Below are positions 1 to 11,072 of a stretch of DNA of 64,000 nt, piece by piece. Position 1 is the stretch's first letter. Each line of letters opens with the position of its first letter. The stretch is from Rheinheimera sp. (GTDB lineage Bacteria > Pseudomonadota > Gammaproteobacteria > Enterobacterales > Alteromonadaceae): contig DPJG01000001.1 in the NCBI GenBank assembly GCA_003543135.1, positions 44,004 to 108,003 of the forward strand. Reading direction: 5' to 3'. The notes beneath the pieces were generated by a model that worked only from the letters and a program-made list of their open reading frames with translations, ran no database searches and was not told the origin of the DNA. The position numbers were made by a program, and so were the translations under genes.

Positions 1-2
1 CA

Positions 3-1271
3 GCACCAGCAGCACCGGCAGCACCAGCTGTTGCCGTTGCTCCGGCTGCACCTTCTGCCCCGCCTGTACCGGATAAAGCCCCGCCTGTGGTGGTGGCTAT
101 AGTGCCGGGGCAGCACAGGAACAGCAGTCCTGTCACCAGCAGCTGGAGCGACCGGCTGCAAAGCAACAGTACCTTGGGGTTGGAAAGCCGTGTTTTTGCC
201 AAACAGGGTTTACAGCAACAGGCTAAGCTGCACAACAGTGTGAATTTTTTACAGGAATGGTATTGGCAGTCTGAAGATGAAAGTCACAGCTGGACGCTAA
301 GCCCATATTTGCGCTGGGATCAACGGGATGCCGAGCGGCATTTGCTGGATATCCGCCAGGCCTTTTGGTTAACAGTCGGCAGCGGCTGGGAGTTGAAGCT
401 GGGGGTTGATCAAATCTTCTGGGGTGTGACTGAATCCCAGCATCTGGTGGACATTATTAACCAGACTGATTTTGCCGATAATATTGATGGTGAAAGCAAA
501 CTGGGTCAGCCGATGCTGCAGTTCAACTGGTTTGGCGATTTTGGTAATCTGCAGACTTTTGTGTTGCCTTATTTTCGTGAACGTACTTTAGCTGGGCTCA
601 ATGGCCGGCTGCGTTTACCTTTGCTGGTAGAGCAGGACAAAGCTGTTTTTGCCTCGGATCAAGAACAACGTCATATCGACTGGGCGCTGCGTTACAGTAA
701 ACAGCTGGACCAGCTGGATATTGGTTTGTCCTATTTCAGCGGCACCTCCAGAGAGCCCGGTTTTGTGCCAACAGCGCAGGGCACTTTGTTGCCTTATTAT
801 GGCCAGATTAAGCAATTTGGCCTGGATGCACAGTGGATAGTGGATAGTTGGATCTGGAAGCTGGAAACCATCAGGCGCTCTGATGGTCAGAGCCATTACC
901 GGGCCTTGACCGGTGGTTTTGAATACAGCATGGTGGGGGTGTTTGATTCAGATTTTGACCTTGGCTGGCTGATGGAGTATCAATACGACAGCAGAGGTAT
1001 GTTTGCCACCACGCCGGGTCAGCGTGATTTATTTGTCGGCACCCGGTTGGCCTGGAACGATGCGGCCGGAACTGAGCTATTATTTGGTATCACGCAGGAT
1101 CTGGATGACAGCGGCAGTCGTAGTGGTTTATTGGAAGCGTCAACAAGGTATAACAATAATGTGCGGTTGCGGCTGGACGCCTGGTTTTTTCAAACCCGTT
1201 CGCCGGAGCAACAGATTTGGTGGTTACGTCAGGATGATTATCTGCAATTTGGGATAGACTACTACTTCTGA
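3..1271 (+). CDS. Outer-membrane beta-barrel protein, 5' truncated by window edge
   Basis: The frame is open from the first bases of the window, so the gene starts upstream. The first 28 visible codons encode an Ala/Pro-rich linker. The rest alternates polar and aromatic residues in short strands and ends in a Tyr-Tyr-Phe C-terminus; a terminal Phe is the usual recognition signal for insertion of outer-membrane barrels by the BAM complex. I recognise no specific porin family. Motifs such as LRWDQRD and QIFWGV recall chain-length or DUF1302-like barrels only loosely. A GTG at 87 is a possible internal start but would discard the linker. The next gene begins 33 bases after the stop and may be cotranscribed. 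The barrel fold is inferred from composition and the C-terminus; function is unknown. Confidence 0.6.
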   Translation, partial: APAAPAAPAVAVAPAAPSAPPVPDKAPPVVVAIVPGQHRNSSPVTSSWSDRLQSNSTLGLESRVFAKQGLQQQAKLHNSVNFLQEWYWQSEDESHSWTLSPYLRWDQRDAERHLLDIRQAFWLTVGSGWELKLGVDQIFWGVTESQHLVDIINQTDFADNIDGESKLGQPMLQFNWFGDFGNLQTFVLPYFRERTLAGLNGRLRLPLLVEQDKAVFASDQEQRHIDWALRYSKQLDQLDIGLSYFSGTSREPGFVPTAQGTLLPYYGQIKQFGLDAQWIVDSWIWKLETIRRSDGQSHYRALTGGFEYSMVGVFDSDFDLGWLMEYQYDSRGMFATTPGQRDLFVGTRLAWNDAAGTELLFGITQDLDDSGSRSGLLEASTRYNNNVRLRLDAWFFQTRSPEQQIWWLRQDDYLQFGIDYYF

Positions 1272-1304
1272 TTGCTGTACGCAGTTAAATCCAGAGGTAT
1301 ATCA

Positions 1305-2081
1305 ATGAAGTTGTGGTGTTTGCTGTGGGTATTCTGTAGTTACAGCGCGCTGACGCAGGCCGGCAACTATGTGATCGGCATTGAAGAAATTGACTACTAT
1401 CCGCATTACGATTTCAGCCGTGGGCAGAAACGCGGCTACTTTGTTGATCTGATGAAGTTATTTGAAAATCACAGCGGTCATACCTTTAAGTTCGAACCCT
1501 TGCCGGTCAAACGGCTGTATCACTCTTCTACCTCAGGGATAGACCTGATTTATCCCGACAATCCCAAGTGGCAACAGTATCTGGAAGCCGGAGTAGAAAA
1601 ACATTACAGCGACCCTGTGATTTATACCCTGGGCAGCACCCTAGTGCGGCCTGAGCAACAGCATATTCATCTAAACCAGTTCCGCACTCTGGCGGTGATC
1701 CATGGTTTTGCCCCGACCAAGTGGCTGGCGCTGCAGTCGCGTTACAACTACCGTATTGTGGATGTGCCCGACGTGGCTTCGGCGCTTGGGCTGGTGCTCA
1801 AAGGCCGGCTGGACGGCGCCAATATTGAATACAACGTGGCGCAACATTATTTAAGGGGAATTCAGCAGCAGGATAAGCTGGTGATAGGGGAATTTTTACC
1901 TTTTACCCAGCTGCCGTTTTTAATATCCACAGCCAAGTATCCTGAGCTGATTCAGGAGTTTAACCTGTTTTTGCAGGAAAAGGCCGCTGAAGTGGCGGCG
2001 TTAAAACGTTTGTATCAGCTGCAGGAACAAAGACCGACCCCAGTGGCGCAACAACTGCCCGAAACCCAGCCCGACAGTTAA
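1305..2081 (+). CDS. Periplasmic solute-binding-like protein (SBP family 3 type)
   Basis: The start at ATG 1305 is chosen because AGAGG lies 7 bases upstream and the protein then opens with a clean signal peptide (MKLWCLLWVFCSYSALTQA). The mature part begins with a strand-rich segment followed by FVDLMKLFENHSG and a central hinge-like pattern, as in small type-II periplasmic binding proteins that serve polar amino-acid transporters or act as sensor inputs. Length (258 residues) fits that family. No ABC permease or ATPase is nearby, so a transport role is not supported; proteins of this kind without transporters are common in Alteromonadales. It follows the barrel gene closely and ends 18 bases from the convergent amidohydrolase gene. 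Confidence 0.65.
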   Translation: MKLWCLLWVFCSYSALTQAGNYVIGIEEIDYYPHYDFSRGQKRGYFVDLMKLFENHSGHTFKFEPLPVKRLYHSSTSGIDLIYPDNPKWQQYLEAGVEKHYSDPVIYTLGSTLVRPEQQHIHLNQFRTLAVIHGFAPTKWLALQSRYNYRIVDVPDVASALGLVLKGRLDGANIEYNVAQHYLRGIQQQDKLVIGEFLPFTQLPFLISTAKYPELIQEFNLFLQEKAAEVAALKRLYQLQEQRPTPVAQQLPETQPDS

Positions 2082-2099
2082 GCTGCACTGCAGCGCCAA

Positions 2100-3434
2100 T
2101 CAGCTTGATTTCACCGGCATCAGTTCCTGCAGCGCCCGCACTGTGGCTTCCACACCGGTGCGGATAGCAGGTTCAGCTTCAATCTTAAATAACGGACTAT
2201 GATGGCTCGGTACTGCAGGCCCGCCATTTTTCTCGGCGATAAAAGCCGCTTTGGGTGTACCGCCCACGGCAAAATACAAACTTGGAATATAAGGTTTTGT
2301 GGTTAAAAATGGGAAGTCTTCTGCTCCCATACCTAACCGTTTGTAATTCTGGTCAAAAATATCGTCGCCCATGGTTTTGCGCCAGCTGGCTTTAATACGC
2401 TGGGTCAGCGGAATATCGTTGACTGTCGGTGGTGTGGTTTGTGGGTCTACTTTCACTTCCGGCAGCTTATCTTCAGGTAAACCGGCAGCGCGGCCCAGGT
2501 TTTTGGCCACTCTTTCAATGGCGCTGATCAGATAATTGCGGGTTTCCATATTGTCGTTGCGTACTGTCAGCTGTAAATGCGCCTGATCCGGAATAATGTT
2601 GTGTTTAGAGCCGGCATGAAAAGCGCCCACGGTAATGACCCCGGGCTCTTTGGGCGCCAGTTCACGGCTGATAATGGTTTGCAGCGCCAGCACTATTTGC
2701 GCGCCCAAAACGATTGGATCTTTACCCCGGTGCGGGCTGGCACCGTGGGCGCCAATGCCGTGAATAATAATATCAACACTGTCAACACCCGAATAAGGTG
2801 AACCTTCCACCGCTACCAGTTTACCGGCTTCAATTTCACTGGACACATGTAGCGCCATGGCATAATCAGGTTGGCCAAATTTTTGATATAAACCATCGTC
2901 CATCATGCCCTGCGCACCGCCGGAGCGCTCCTCCGCCGGTTGGCCTATCAGCATCAGAGTGCCGGACCAGTCATTTTTACGTGCTGCCATTTGCCTTGCT
3001 GTGCCCACCAGGCTGGTGATATGCACGTCATGGCCACATGCATGCATCACCGGCACTTCATTGCCATCCCAGTCTTTGGTGCGCACCTTGGATGCATAAG
3101 GCAAACCGGACTTTTCCTCCACCGGCAGCGCGTCCATATCGGCGCGCATCATCACCATAGGACCAGCACCATTTTTTAGAATAGCCACCACACCGGTTTT
3201 GCCAATACCGGTATAGACGTCAAAGCCTGCATTTTTTAGCTCGGCGGCCAGGCGTTTGGCGGTATTCACCTCCATATGCGACAGTTCAGGATTCTGGTGA
3301 AAATGACGGAATAATGGCGCCAGATGTTGTTGATAATCCTGAGCAACAGCTTCAGGCAATGCAGTGGTAGCGGCATGGGCCAAAGTGCTGGCGCACCACA
3401 GTGGCAGCAGCAAGGCAATTTTATGAAGTTTCAT
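2100..3434 (-). CDS. M20 family metallo-amidohydrolase (N-acyl amino-acid hydrolase type), exported
   Basis: This is a zinc-dependent amidohydrolase of the M20D group (hippurate, IAA-amino-acid and N-acyl-amino-acid hydrolases). Visible signatures are HACGHDVH (metal ligands), the GQPAEE segment with the catalytic Glu pair, ALHVSSE, and the lid-domain motif GAHGASPHRGKDPI. A signal peptide (MKLHKIALLLPLWCASTLAHA) appears if translation starts at 3434; a longer reading from 3479 would bury it, so the shorter form is preferred. About 444 residues, normal for the family. Likely periplasmic or secreted, cleaving acyl groups from amino acids or dipeptides; the substrate cannot be read from sequence. 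It converges on the binding-protein gene with only 18 bases between stops. Confidence 0.88.
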   Translation of the reverse strand: MKLHKIALLLPLWCASTLAHAATTALPEAVAQDYQQHLAPLFRHFHQNPELSHMEVNTAKRLAAELKNAGFDVYTGIGKTGVVAILKNGAGPMVMMRADMDALPVEEKSGLPYASKVRTKDWDGNEVPVMHACGHDVHITSLVGTARQMAARKNDWSGTLMLIGQPAEERSGGAQGMMDDGLYQKFGQPDYAMALHVSSEIEAGKLVAVEGSPYSGVDSVDIIIHGIGAHGASPHRGKDPIVLGAQIVLALQTIISRELAPKEPGVITVGAFHAGSKHNIIPDQAHLQLTVRNDNMETRNYLISAIERVAKNLGRAAGLPEDKLPEVKVDPQTTPPTVNDIPLTQRIKASWRKTMGDDIFDQNYKRLGMGAEDFPFLTTKPYIPSLYFAVGGTPKAAFIAEKNGGPAVPSHHSPLFKIEAEPAIRTGVEATVRALQELMPVKSS

Positions 3435-3660
3435 CAGAAAATCCCGATCAGAAGGGTGTTTTTTGAGCATAACAGCCATCAGTGGTCGGCGGCCAGCACC
3501 AATAAACGCAGATTTTATTGTGCTGGTCGAAAGCCTGCCAAGGTTAGGTATCGCTGAGGAACTGTGCAGTTAAACATAATTTCTATTTGCAACTAGTGGC
3601 GGCTTTAGCAAGCGCTGGTACACTAGCCGGTAATTGTTCATTTTAATCAACGGGAATTAT

Positions 3661-4413
3661 ATGTTTGAGTGGATTGCCAGCCCTGAAGCCTGGATTGCAC
3701 TGGGTACCCTTGCTGCGCTGGAGATTGTGTTAGGTATTGATAACATTATCTTTTTGTCAATTTTAGTCGGTCGTTTGCCAGAAAAACAACGGGCCTTTGC
3801 CCGTCGGCTGGGGTTAGGATTGGCGATGTTTGCCCGTCTGGCGCTGTTATTCTCAATTTCCTGGGTGATGGGATTAACCGAAACCTGGTTTACTGTGCTT
3901 GGCAACGACATTTCCGGCCGCGACGTGATCCTGATAGGCGGGGGGTTATTCCTGCTGGCCAAATCTACTCAGGAAATTCACCATAGTCTGGAAGGTGCTG
4001 ATGATGAAGAAACTTCAGGCCCTAAGGTGGTGGCGAATAACCTGATGATGATCCTTATTCAGATTATGATCCTGGACATAGTGTTTTCACTGGATTCGGT
4101 GATCACAGCGGTAGGTCTGGTGAACAACATTGAAATCATGGCTATTGCCATTATTGCTGCAGTATTAGTCATGATGTTTGCTGCCAAGTCGATTGGTGAT
4201 TTTGTTGATGCGCACCCGTCAATTAAAATTCTGGCGTTATCTTTCCTGATTATGGTGGGTGTGATGCTGATGATTGAAGGTTTTGATGTGCATGTACCAA
4301 AAGGTTACATCTACTTTGCCATGGCGTTCTCGGTGACAGTTGAGATGATCAATATCCGCATGCGCAAGAAAAAAGCTGTGCCTGTGAAGCTGCACAAAGA
4401 GCTGTCGGAATAA
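3661..4413 (+). CDS. TerC/UPF0053 family inner-membrane protein (YgdQ-like)
   Basis: This is a polytopic inner-membrane protein of about 250 residues, closely resembling E. coli YgdQ. Characteristic segments are LEIVLGIDNIIFLSIL near the N-terminus, the IMILDIVFSLDSVITAVG repeat of the same acidic transmembrane motif, and the C-terminal HVPKGYIYFAMAFS. The two Asp-containing membrane motifs are the family signature; TerC proteins are linked to metal (manganese, tellurite) homeostasis and membrane-protein metalation, but the role of this branch is not settled. The start at 3661 is preferred over an upstream ATG because GGGAA precedes it and MFEWIASPEAW aligns with the family N-terminus. A strong terminator follows at 4441-4475. 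Confidence 0.9.
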   Translation: MFEWIASPEAWIALGTLAALEIVLGIDNIIFLSILVGRLPEKQRAFARRLGLGLAMFARLALLFSISWVMGLTETWFTVLGNDISGRDVILIGGGLFLLAKSTQEIHHSLEGADDEETSGPKVVANNLMMILIQIMILDIVFSLDSVITAVGLVNNIEIMAIAIIAAVLVMMFAAKSIGDFVDAHPSIKILALSFLIMVGVMLMIEGFDVHVPKGYIYFAMAFSVTVEMINIRMRKKKAVPVKLHKELSE

Positions 4414-4440
4414 GCGCCAATAGCCGCTGTAAGCTGAAAC

Positions 4441-4475
4441 AAAAAAACAAAGGCCGCTATGCGGCCTTTGTTTTT
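4441..4475. terminator. Bidirectional rho-independent terminator
   Basis: A 10-bp perfect stem (CAAAGGCCGC / GCGGCCTTTG) with a 3-base loop is flanked by an A-run on the left and a T-run on the right. It can end transcription of the TerC-family gene on the plus strand and of the TRIC-family gene on the minus strand. Confidence 0.92.
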
Positions 4476-4506
4476 ACACAGTTTTTTGCTCAAGATTTTG
4501 CCCCGA

Positions 4507-5133
4507 TTAAGGGTCTATTTTACGACTGCGGCTAAACACCGGAATGGTCAGATGCCAGCGGATAGCAGCGAGACGCAGCAACAGCAAGGCCAGCATACCG
4601 GCAAACATGGCCGGCATTTTTTCCACCCCCAGTTGCAATAAACCTGTGTACACCAACCCCCCAAAAATACAGGTGACGGCATAAAGCTCACCCCGAAATA
4701 CCAGCGGAATTTCCCGGCATAACACGTCGCGGATCATGCCGCCGCAAACCCCGCTCATGGTACCCAGCATAATAGCCACTAAGGTGGACGTGCCGTGGTC
4801 CAGCGCTTTTTGTGTACCCATCACCACAAAAAAAGCCAAACCCAGCGCGTCGGCAACTTGCAAGGTGTTATTTGGAATAGTCAGGCGCTTGCGCACCAGC
4901 AGAATAGTCAGAGCTGTGGCGGCAAAAATGGCATAAAAAAAGCTGTCATTACGCAACCAAATCACTGGCACATCCAGGATCAAATCACGCAAAGTACCAC
5001 CGCCAATCGCAGTGACCGATGCCAGCACTATCACGCCAAAACCATCCATCTGCTTGCGCCAGGCGGCCAAAGTGCCCGACACCGCAAACACGGCGATGCC
5101 TAATAAATCAAACCACTGAAAATACAGCTCCAT
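4507..5133 (-). CDS. TRIC-type cation channel family protein (UPF0126, YicG/YadS-like)
   Basis: This is a 208-residue inner-membrane protein made of two repeated three-helix units. The hallmark glycine-rich segments are FAVSGTLAAWRKQMDGFGV, TAIGGGTLRDL in the first unit and MSGVCGGMIRDVLCREIP in the second; the duplicated GG-x-(L/I)RD motif is diagnostic of the family. Bacterial members form trimeric cation-permeable channels in structural studies; physiological cargo in bacteria is not well defined. Length and motif spacing are normal. It converges with the TerC-family gene and shares its terminator; there is no obvious operon partner. Confidence 0.9.
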   Translation of the reverse strand: MELYFQWFDLLGIAVFAVSGTLAAWRKQMDGFGVIVLASVTAIGGGTLRDLILDVPVIWLRNDSFFYAIFAATALTILLVRKRLTIPNNTLQVADALGLAFFVVMGTQKALDHGTSTLVAIMLGTMSGVCGGMIRDVLCREIPLVFRGELYAVTCIFGGLVYTGLLQLGVEKMPAMFAGMLALLLLRLAAIRWHLTIPVFSRSRKIDP

Positions 5134-5253
5134 ACCAGACTCCGGCGAAATAAATTTATCATATCAACGGTACAGAGCTTTGTGATAACTTCAGCAAAAA
5201 ATAGCTGTTATAGCGCGTACTTAGCCCCTGTATGCAAAGGTTTGGAGCCCGGA

Positions 5254-6123
5254 ATGGCGCGGTTTTTTTCAGCCAGATATCAGGCATTGTTGTGGCTGAC
5301 ACTGAATCTGTTGTTGCTGTGGTTGTTGCTGCAGTTGTATGCCCGGCACCTGGTGCAGCAACATTTGGTGGAGTTTAATCAACAATATCAGCTGTTTGCC
5401 CATGCCAACGGCTGGCCCTTGTGGCAGCTGCATGCTGATCAGGTGCGTGTTTTACCCTGGCGTGATGAGCTGCAGGTGCAACAGCTGCAACTGACTCTGC
5501 CGTCCGGTGCAGTTTTGCTTGAAGTCTCAGGTATCAGGTGGCGCGGGCTGATAACCTCTGCGTTGGGCCCACACAGCCGTTATCAGCTGCACTGGGAGCA
5601 GTTACAGCCTTCTGTTGCCGTCCGCGCCTGGCTTGGGCCGCAGTGGCAGACGCTATTAAAGCCGTTGTCGGGTTCAATACAGTGGCAGCAATTGCAAGGG
5701 CAACAGCAGCAAAATCAGTGGCAAATTAAGAGCCGGTTTGTCATGGCGGATGTGGCTGCTGTTTTGGTACAACTCAGGTTGCAGTCCCTGCAGGACCCAC
5801 AACTTGGCACAGGACTCAAAGTCGATCAGCGGGTGCTCGAGCTGCAGCAACAAGGATTGGCTGACATGCTGTCTGCTTTGAGCGATACGCAAAGAGCCGT
5901 GATACAGCAGCAACTGCAGCAATGGCAGCAGCAGTTAGCCATGCCATTACCACCACAGCAACAACAGTGCGAAATCGTCAGGTCGCAGTTGTCCGCTGTT
6001 TTGTCGCTATGGCCACTACAACCAAAGTTACAATTTCAGCTGCAAAAGCCGGTGATCTGGTGGTTCTCCGGGGTAAAAAATCGTTTGACTGCGCCTTTGA
6101 TCAGTTGTGAAAGCGTGGGTTAG
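5254..6123 (+). CDS. Hypothetical single-pass membrane-anchored protein, Gln-rich
   Basis: I do not recognise a family. ATG 5254 is chosen because GGAG sits 7 bases upstream; the protein then opens with a basic residue pair and one leucine-rich transmembrane helix (LLWLTLNLLLLWLLLQLY), leaving about 255 residues in the periplasm. The soluble part is rich in Gln, Leu and Trp and looks strand-forming in its first half (QVRVLPWRDELQVQQLQLTLPSG, split here by context), reminiscent of AsmA/GspN-like periplasmic folds, but no diagnostic motif is visible. Cysteines occur only near the C-terminus. It stands alone between the TRIC-type gene and a 405-bp gene-free stretch. Confidence 0.6.
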   Translation: MARFFSARYQALLWLTLNLLLLWLLLQLYARHLVQQHLVEFNQQYQLFAHANGWPLWQLHADQVRVLPWRDELQVQQLQLTLPSGAVLLEVSGIRWRGLITSALGPHSRYQLHWEQLQPSVAVRAWLGPQWQTLLKPLSGSIQWQQLQGQQQQNQWQIKSRFVMADVAAVLVQLRLQSLQDPQLGTGLKVDQRVLELQQQGLADMLSALSDTQRAVIQQQLQQWQQQLAMPLPPQQQQCEIVRSQLSAVLSLWPLQPKLQFQLQKPVIWWFSGVKNRLTAPLISCESVG

Positions 6124-8364
<2,241 letters not shown>

Positions 8365-8398
8365 CGGCAAAAGTGATTGCCTTATTGCTCCCTGAAAC

Positions 8399-8429
8399 AA
8401 CAACCCCACCATTTGGTGGGGTTGTTTTT
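8399..8429. terminator. Rho-independent terminator
   Basis: A stem of about 12 bp (core CAACCCCACC / GGTGGGGTTG) with an ATTT loop is followed by a T-run. It ends the M4 peptidase transcript; its left flank is A-rich, so it may also serve the convergent barrel gene. Confidence 0.92.
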
Positions 8430-8438
8430 AGTGACAGC

Positions 8439-9095
8439 TTAAAACCTGAAACTGAGTTCAACACCGGCAAACCACTGATAAGGCTCCGGGTTTGGCAGAT
8501 AGCCTTGTTGCCATAAAGGCTCGCGATAATATTGTTGCTCCAGGCTACGCAGGTAACGATAGCGGGCAAAAGCATGAATTTGCAGAAACTCCAGTTGAAA
8601 ACCGCCACCTAAACCAGCAAACCAGTCAATCGGGCCCGAGCTGCGGTGCCGGTAACCGAAGTTGTCATAATAGTCCGTTTCTTCTTCATCAAAGGCTAGT
8701 TCGTCCAGCGCTATGCCAATTTCGCCATAAAGGCTGAAGTCGTCAAAACGGCCTAAACGCAAAGAGGTATCAAAGTTGGTAAAGCCGATATCGCTGCCAC
8801 CCCACTCTTGGTTGGCACGATAAAAACTAAAGCTGGTGACCACAGCCACCGATTGGCCCGGCAAGCCGCCCCACTGCAAACCCACACTGCTGATTTGGCC
8901 TGCTTCGGAACTTTCAAAAGCCAGCAGTGGCCGGACACTCCATCGCTGGGATTCGGTCTGGCGCGGGTAATAATGCTGGTAATCCAAAGGCTGCGCCTGT
9001 AGTGAGGTTGCCGGGATCAGAAATAACATCGTAGTCATAACAGCACTGCAACTGAGTTTTTTGCAGATTGAAGCTGACAAAATGAAGTTACGCAT
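8439..9095 (-). CDS. Small outer-membrane beta-barrel protein, unknown function
   Basis: A 218-residue exported protein. A signal peptide ends around PATSLQAQ; the first 19 residues before a second Met (start at 9038) lengthen the signal, so the shorter start is possible. The mature part shows alternating hydrophobic and polar strands with many aromatic girdle residues (DFSLYGEIGIALDEL, GPIDWFAGLGGGFQLEF) and ends WFAGVELSFRF, with the terminal Phe expected of BAM substrates. The overall pattern resembles small 8-stranded barrels of the OmpA/OmpW/PagP size class, but no named family is evident. It converges with the M4 peptidase gene and diverges from the S41 protease gene. Confidence 0.65.
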   Translation of the reverse strand: MRNFILSASICKKLSCSAVMTTMLFLIPATSLQAQPLDYQHYYPRQTESQRWSVRPLLAFESSEAGQISSVGLQWGGLPGQSVAVVTSFSFYRANQEWGGSDIGFTNFDTSLRLGRFDDFSLYGEIGIALDELAFDEEETDYYDNFGYRHRSSGPIDWFAGLGGGFQLEFLQIHAFARYRYLRSLEQQYYREPLWQQGYLPNPEPYQWFAGVELSFRF

Positions 9096-9333
9096 TGCAA
9101 AATTACCTGTGGCTGATGGATTAGATCTGAGCCTAAAGCCCCGGATCTGAACATATTCTTAACATCAACCCTTGTTGTGCAATCACAATGGCTTTAAGGT
9201 ATTGCCAGCTGAACCAAAACAGCGCTGGCTCAGTATTATTTTTAAACAGGCAGCGCAGTACAATGTGTCGTGCCGGGGCGCCGGAACGTGGATCAACAGT
9301 CGCAGCAGCGATGCTTTTCTGGAGTGACTTCTG

Positions 9334-10986
9334 ATGGATCAAACCCAAAAAAAACAATGCAGCAAGGTCAGGCTGATCTGTTCAGCTCTGACCATGCTGG
9401 TTCTTACTGCCTGCGGTGGCGGTGGTGACTCAGGTAACACCACAACACCAGGTGGAGGCACTGGCAATCCACCGGCAACAACGCCGGTCTGGCAAGCAGG
9501 TGTTTATGCGCCGGAAAGCCAGTATCAGGCGCAATGTGCGGCGCCACGTTCAGGCATAGATCCATACAGTCAGCAACCATACCCGGATAAAGCTGGCAGC
9601 GCTTTACATGAAAAGCTCTGGTTAAGGTCCTGGAGCAACCGCACCTATTTGTGGTATCGCGAACTGCCGGATCCGGATCCAACCAGTTATAGCGTCGCGG
9701 ATTATTTTAAGTTATTACGTACCACAGCCTTGACGGATTCTGGCGCCGCCAAAGACAACTACCATTTTTCCGAAGCAACAGCCAGTTATCTGCAGCGCAC
9801 TCAGGGTGGGGTGGAAGCTGGTTATGGTATTGAATGGAGCATCGCAGCAAGCCGGCCACCACGTAAAATTTATATTGCTTACACCGAGCCTGGTTCTCCC
9901 GCTGCACAACAAGGTCTGAGCCGCGGCGCCATGTTGGTGGAAGCCAATGGGGTTGATGTGGTCAATGACAATACCCAGGCTGGTGTTGATCTGATTAATG
10001 CTGCTTTGTTCCCACGACAACTGGGTCAGAGCAGTCAGATGACCTTTGTCAAAACCGACGGCAGCAGAGTAAATCTGACGATGCAGTCGGCACAGGTGCC
10101 GACAACCCCGGTGCAGAATGTCAAAGTGCTGCAGACCCCGGCCGGTAAAGTGGGTTATCTGCAATTTAATAGCCATATTGCTTTGGCTCAGCCGCTGTTA
10201 ATTGACGCTTTTACCCAATTCCGCGATCAGGGCGTGCAGGAGCTGGTGCTGGATATTCGTTATAACGGCGGTGGTTTACTGGCGCTGGCGTCGCAACTGG
10301 GTTATATGGTGGCCGGACCTAATGTGATTCAGAACCGTATTTTTGAAAAAAACACTTTTAATGACAAATACCCCAATACAGATCCGGTCACAGGGCGGGC
10401 GTTACAGCCTATGCCGTTTTACAACAGAGGCATTGACTACCAGCAGGGTCAGTTTACCAACCAGACTTTGCCGAATCTGACATTAAAGCGGGTTTTTGTG
10501 TTAACGACGGACGGAACTTGTTCGGCCAGTGAGGCTTTGATGAATGGTCTGCGGGGAGTTGATTTGGAGGTGATCCAAATTGGTGGTAAAACCTGTGGTA
10601 AACCTTATGGGTTTTATCCAACTGACAACTGCGGCACCACCTATTTCACCATTCAGTTTAGTGGCGTTAACGCCAAAAACTTTGGTGAATTTGCCGATGG
10701 CTTCCGGCCGACGCCTGCGCCACAGTTTGGCGCTGATGTCAAAGGTTGTCCTTTGGCTGACGACTTTAGCAACCAGCTTGGCGATCCAAAAGAGAGATTA
10801 TTGGGCGCTGCGCTGAACTATATGACGAGTTTAAGTTGCCCGCCGGTCAGTTTGTCAACGGCAACTGCAGAGACCACTCAGGCACAACAACAAAACGGCT
10901 TGCCGGTGCTGACAAAAGACCCAAGACATGAAGCAGTGATCCTGGAAAACAAACTACGGCAACCCGTGCTGCCAGAGCAGTTATAA
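9334..10986 (+). CDS. S41 family peptidase, predicted lipoprotein
   Basis: A tail-specific-type serine protease. The N-terminus has a lipoprotein signal ending in LTAC, followed by a Gly/Ser/Thr-rich spacer, so the enzyme is probably anchored to a membrane by lipidated Cys. A PDZ-like segment follows (about residues 165-250, with SPAAQQGLSRGAMLVEANG), then the S41 core with LDIRYNGGGLLALASQLG and the nucleophile region GTCSASEALMNGLRG, where Ser397 is the probable catalytic serine. Length (550) is typical of the lipoprotein S41 group in gammaproteobacteria. A GGAG lies upstream of the ATG. The gene is monocistronic with a strong terminator at 11012-11039. The substrate is unknown. Confidence 0.92.
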   Translation: MDQTQKKQCSKVRLICSALTMLVLTACGGGGDSGNTTTPGGGTGNPPATTPVWQAGVYAPESQYQAQCAAPRSGIDPYSQQPYPDKAGSALHEKLWLRSWSNRTYLWYRELPDPDPTSYSVADYFKLLRTTALTDSGAAKDNYHFSEATASYLQRTQGGVEAGYGIEWSIAASRPPRKIYIAYTEPGSPAAQQGLSRGAMLVEANGVDVVNDNTQAGVDLINAALFPRQLGQSSQMTFVKTDGSRVNLTMQSAQVPTTPVQNVKVLQTPAGKVGYLQFNSHIALAQPLLIDAFTQFRDQGVQELVLDIRYNGGGLLALASQLGYMVAGPNVIQNRIFEKNTFNDKYPNTDPVTGRALQPMPFYNRGIDYQQGQFTNQTLPNLTLKRVFVLTTDGTCSASEALMNGLRGVDLEVIQIGGKTCGKPYGFYPTDNCGTTYFTIQFSGVNAKNFGEFADGFRPTPAPQFGADVKGCPLADDFSNQLGDPKERLLGAALNYMTSLSCPPVSLSTATAETTQAQQQNGLPVLTKDPRHEAVILENKLRQPVLPEQL

Positions 10987-11011
10987 CCAAGTCGTTTTAA
11001 CCACAAAAAAC

Positions 11012-11039
11012 AAAAAGGCGCAGCATTTGCGCCTTTTTG
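11012..11039. terminator. Rho-independent terminator, likely bidirectional
   Basis: A stem AAAAAGGCGC / GCGCCTTTTT with a short loop follows the S41 gene by 25 bases. The A-run on its left would act as a T-run for the convergent minus-strand gene at 11073. Confidence 0.92.
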
Positions 11040-11072
11040 CTATTTGGAACTGACTCTGTTGTGGTTGCCGCT

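Noticed and set aside
9715-10176. Antisense frame of about 150 codons opposite the S41 protease gene
   Set aside because: Lies wholly inside a well-supported gene, with no ribosome site or protein-like composition.
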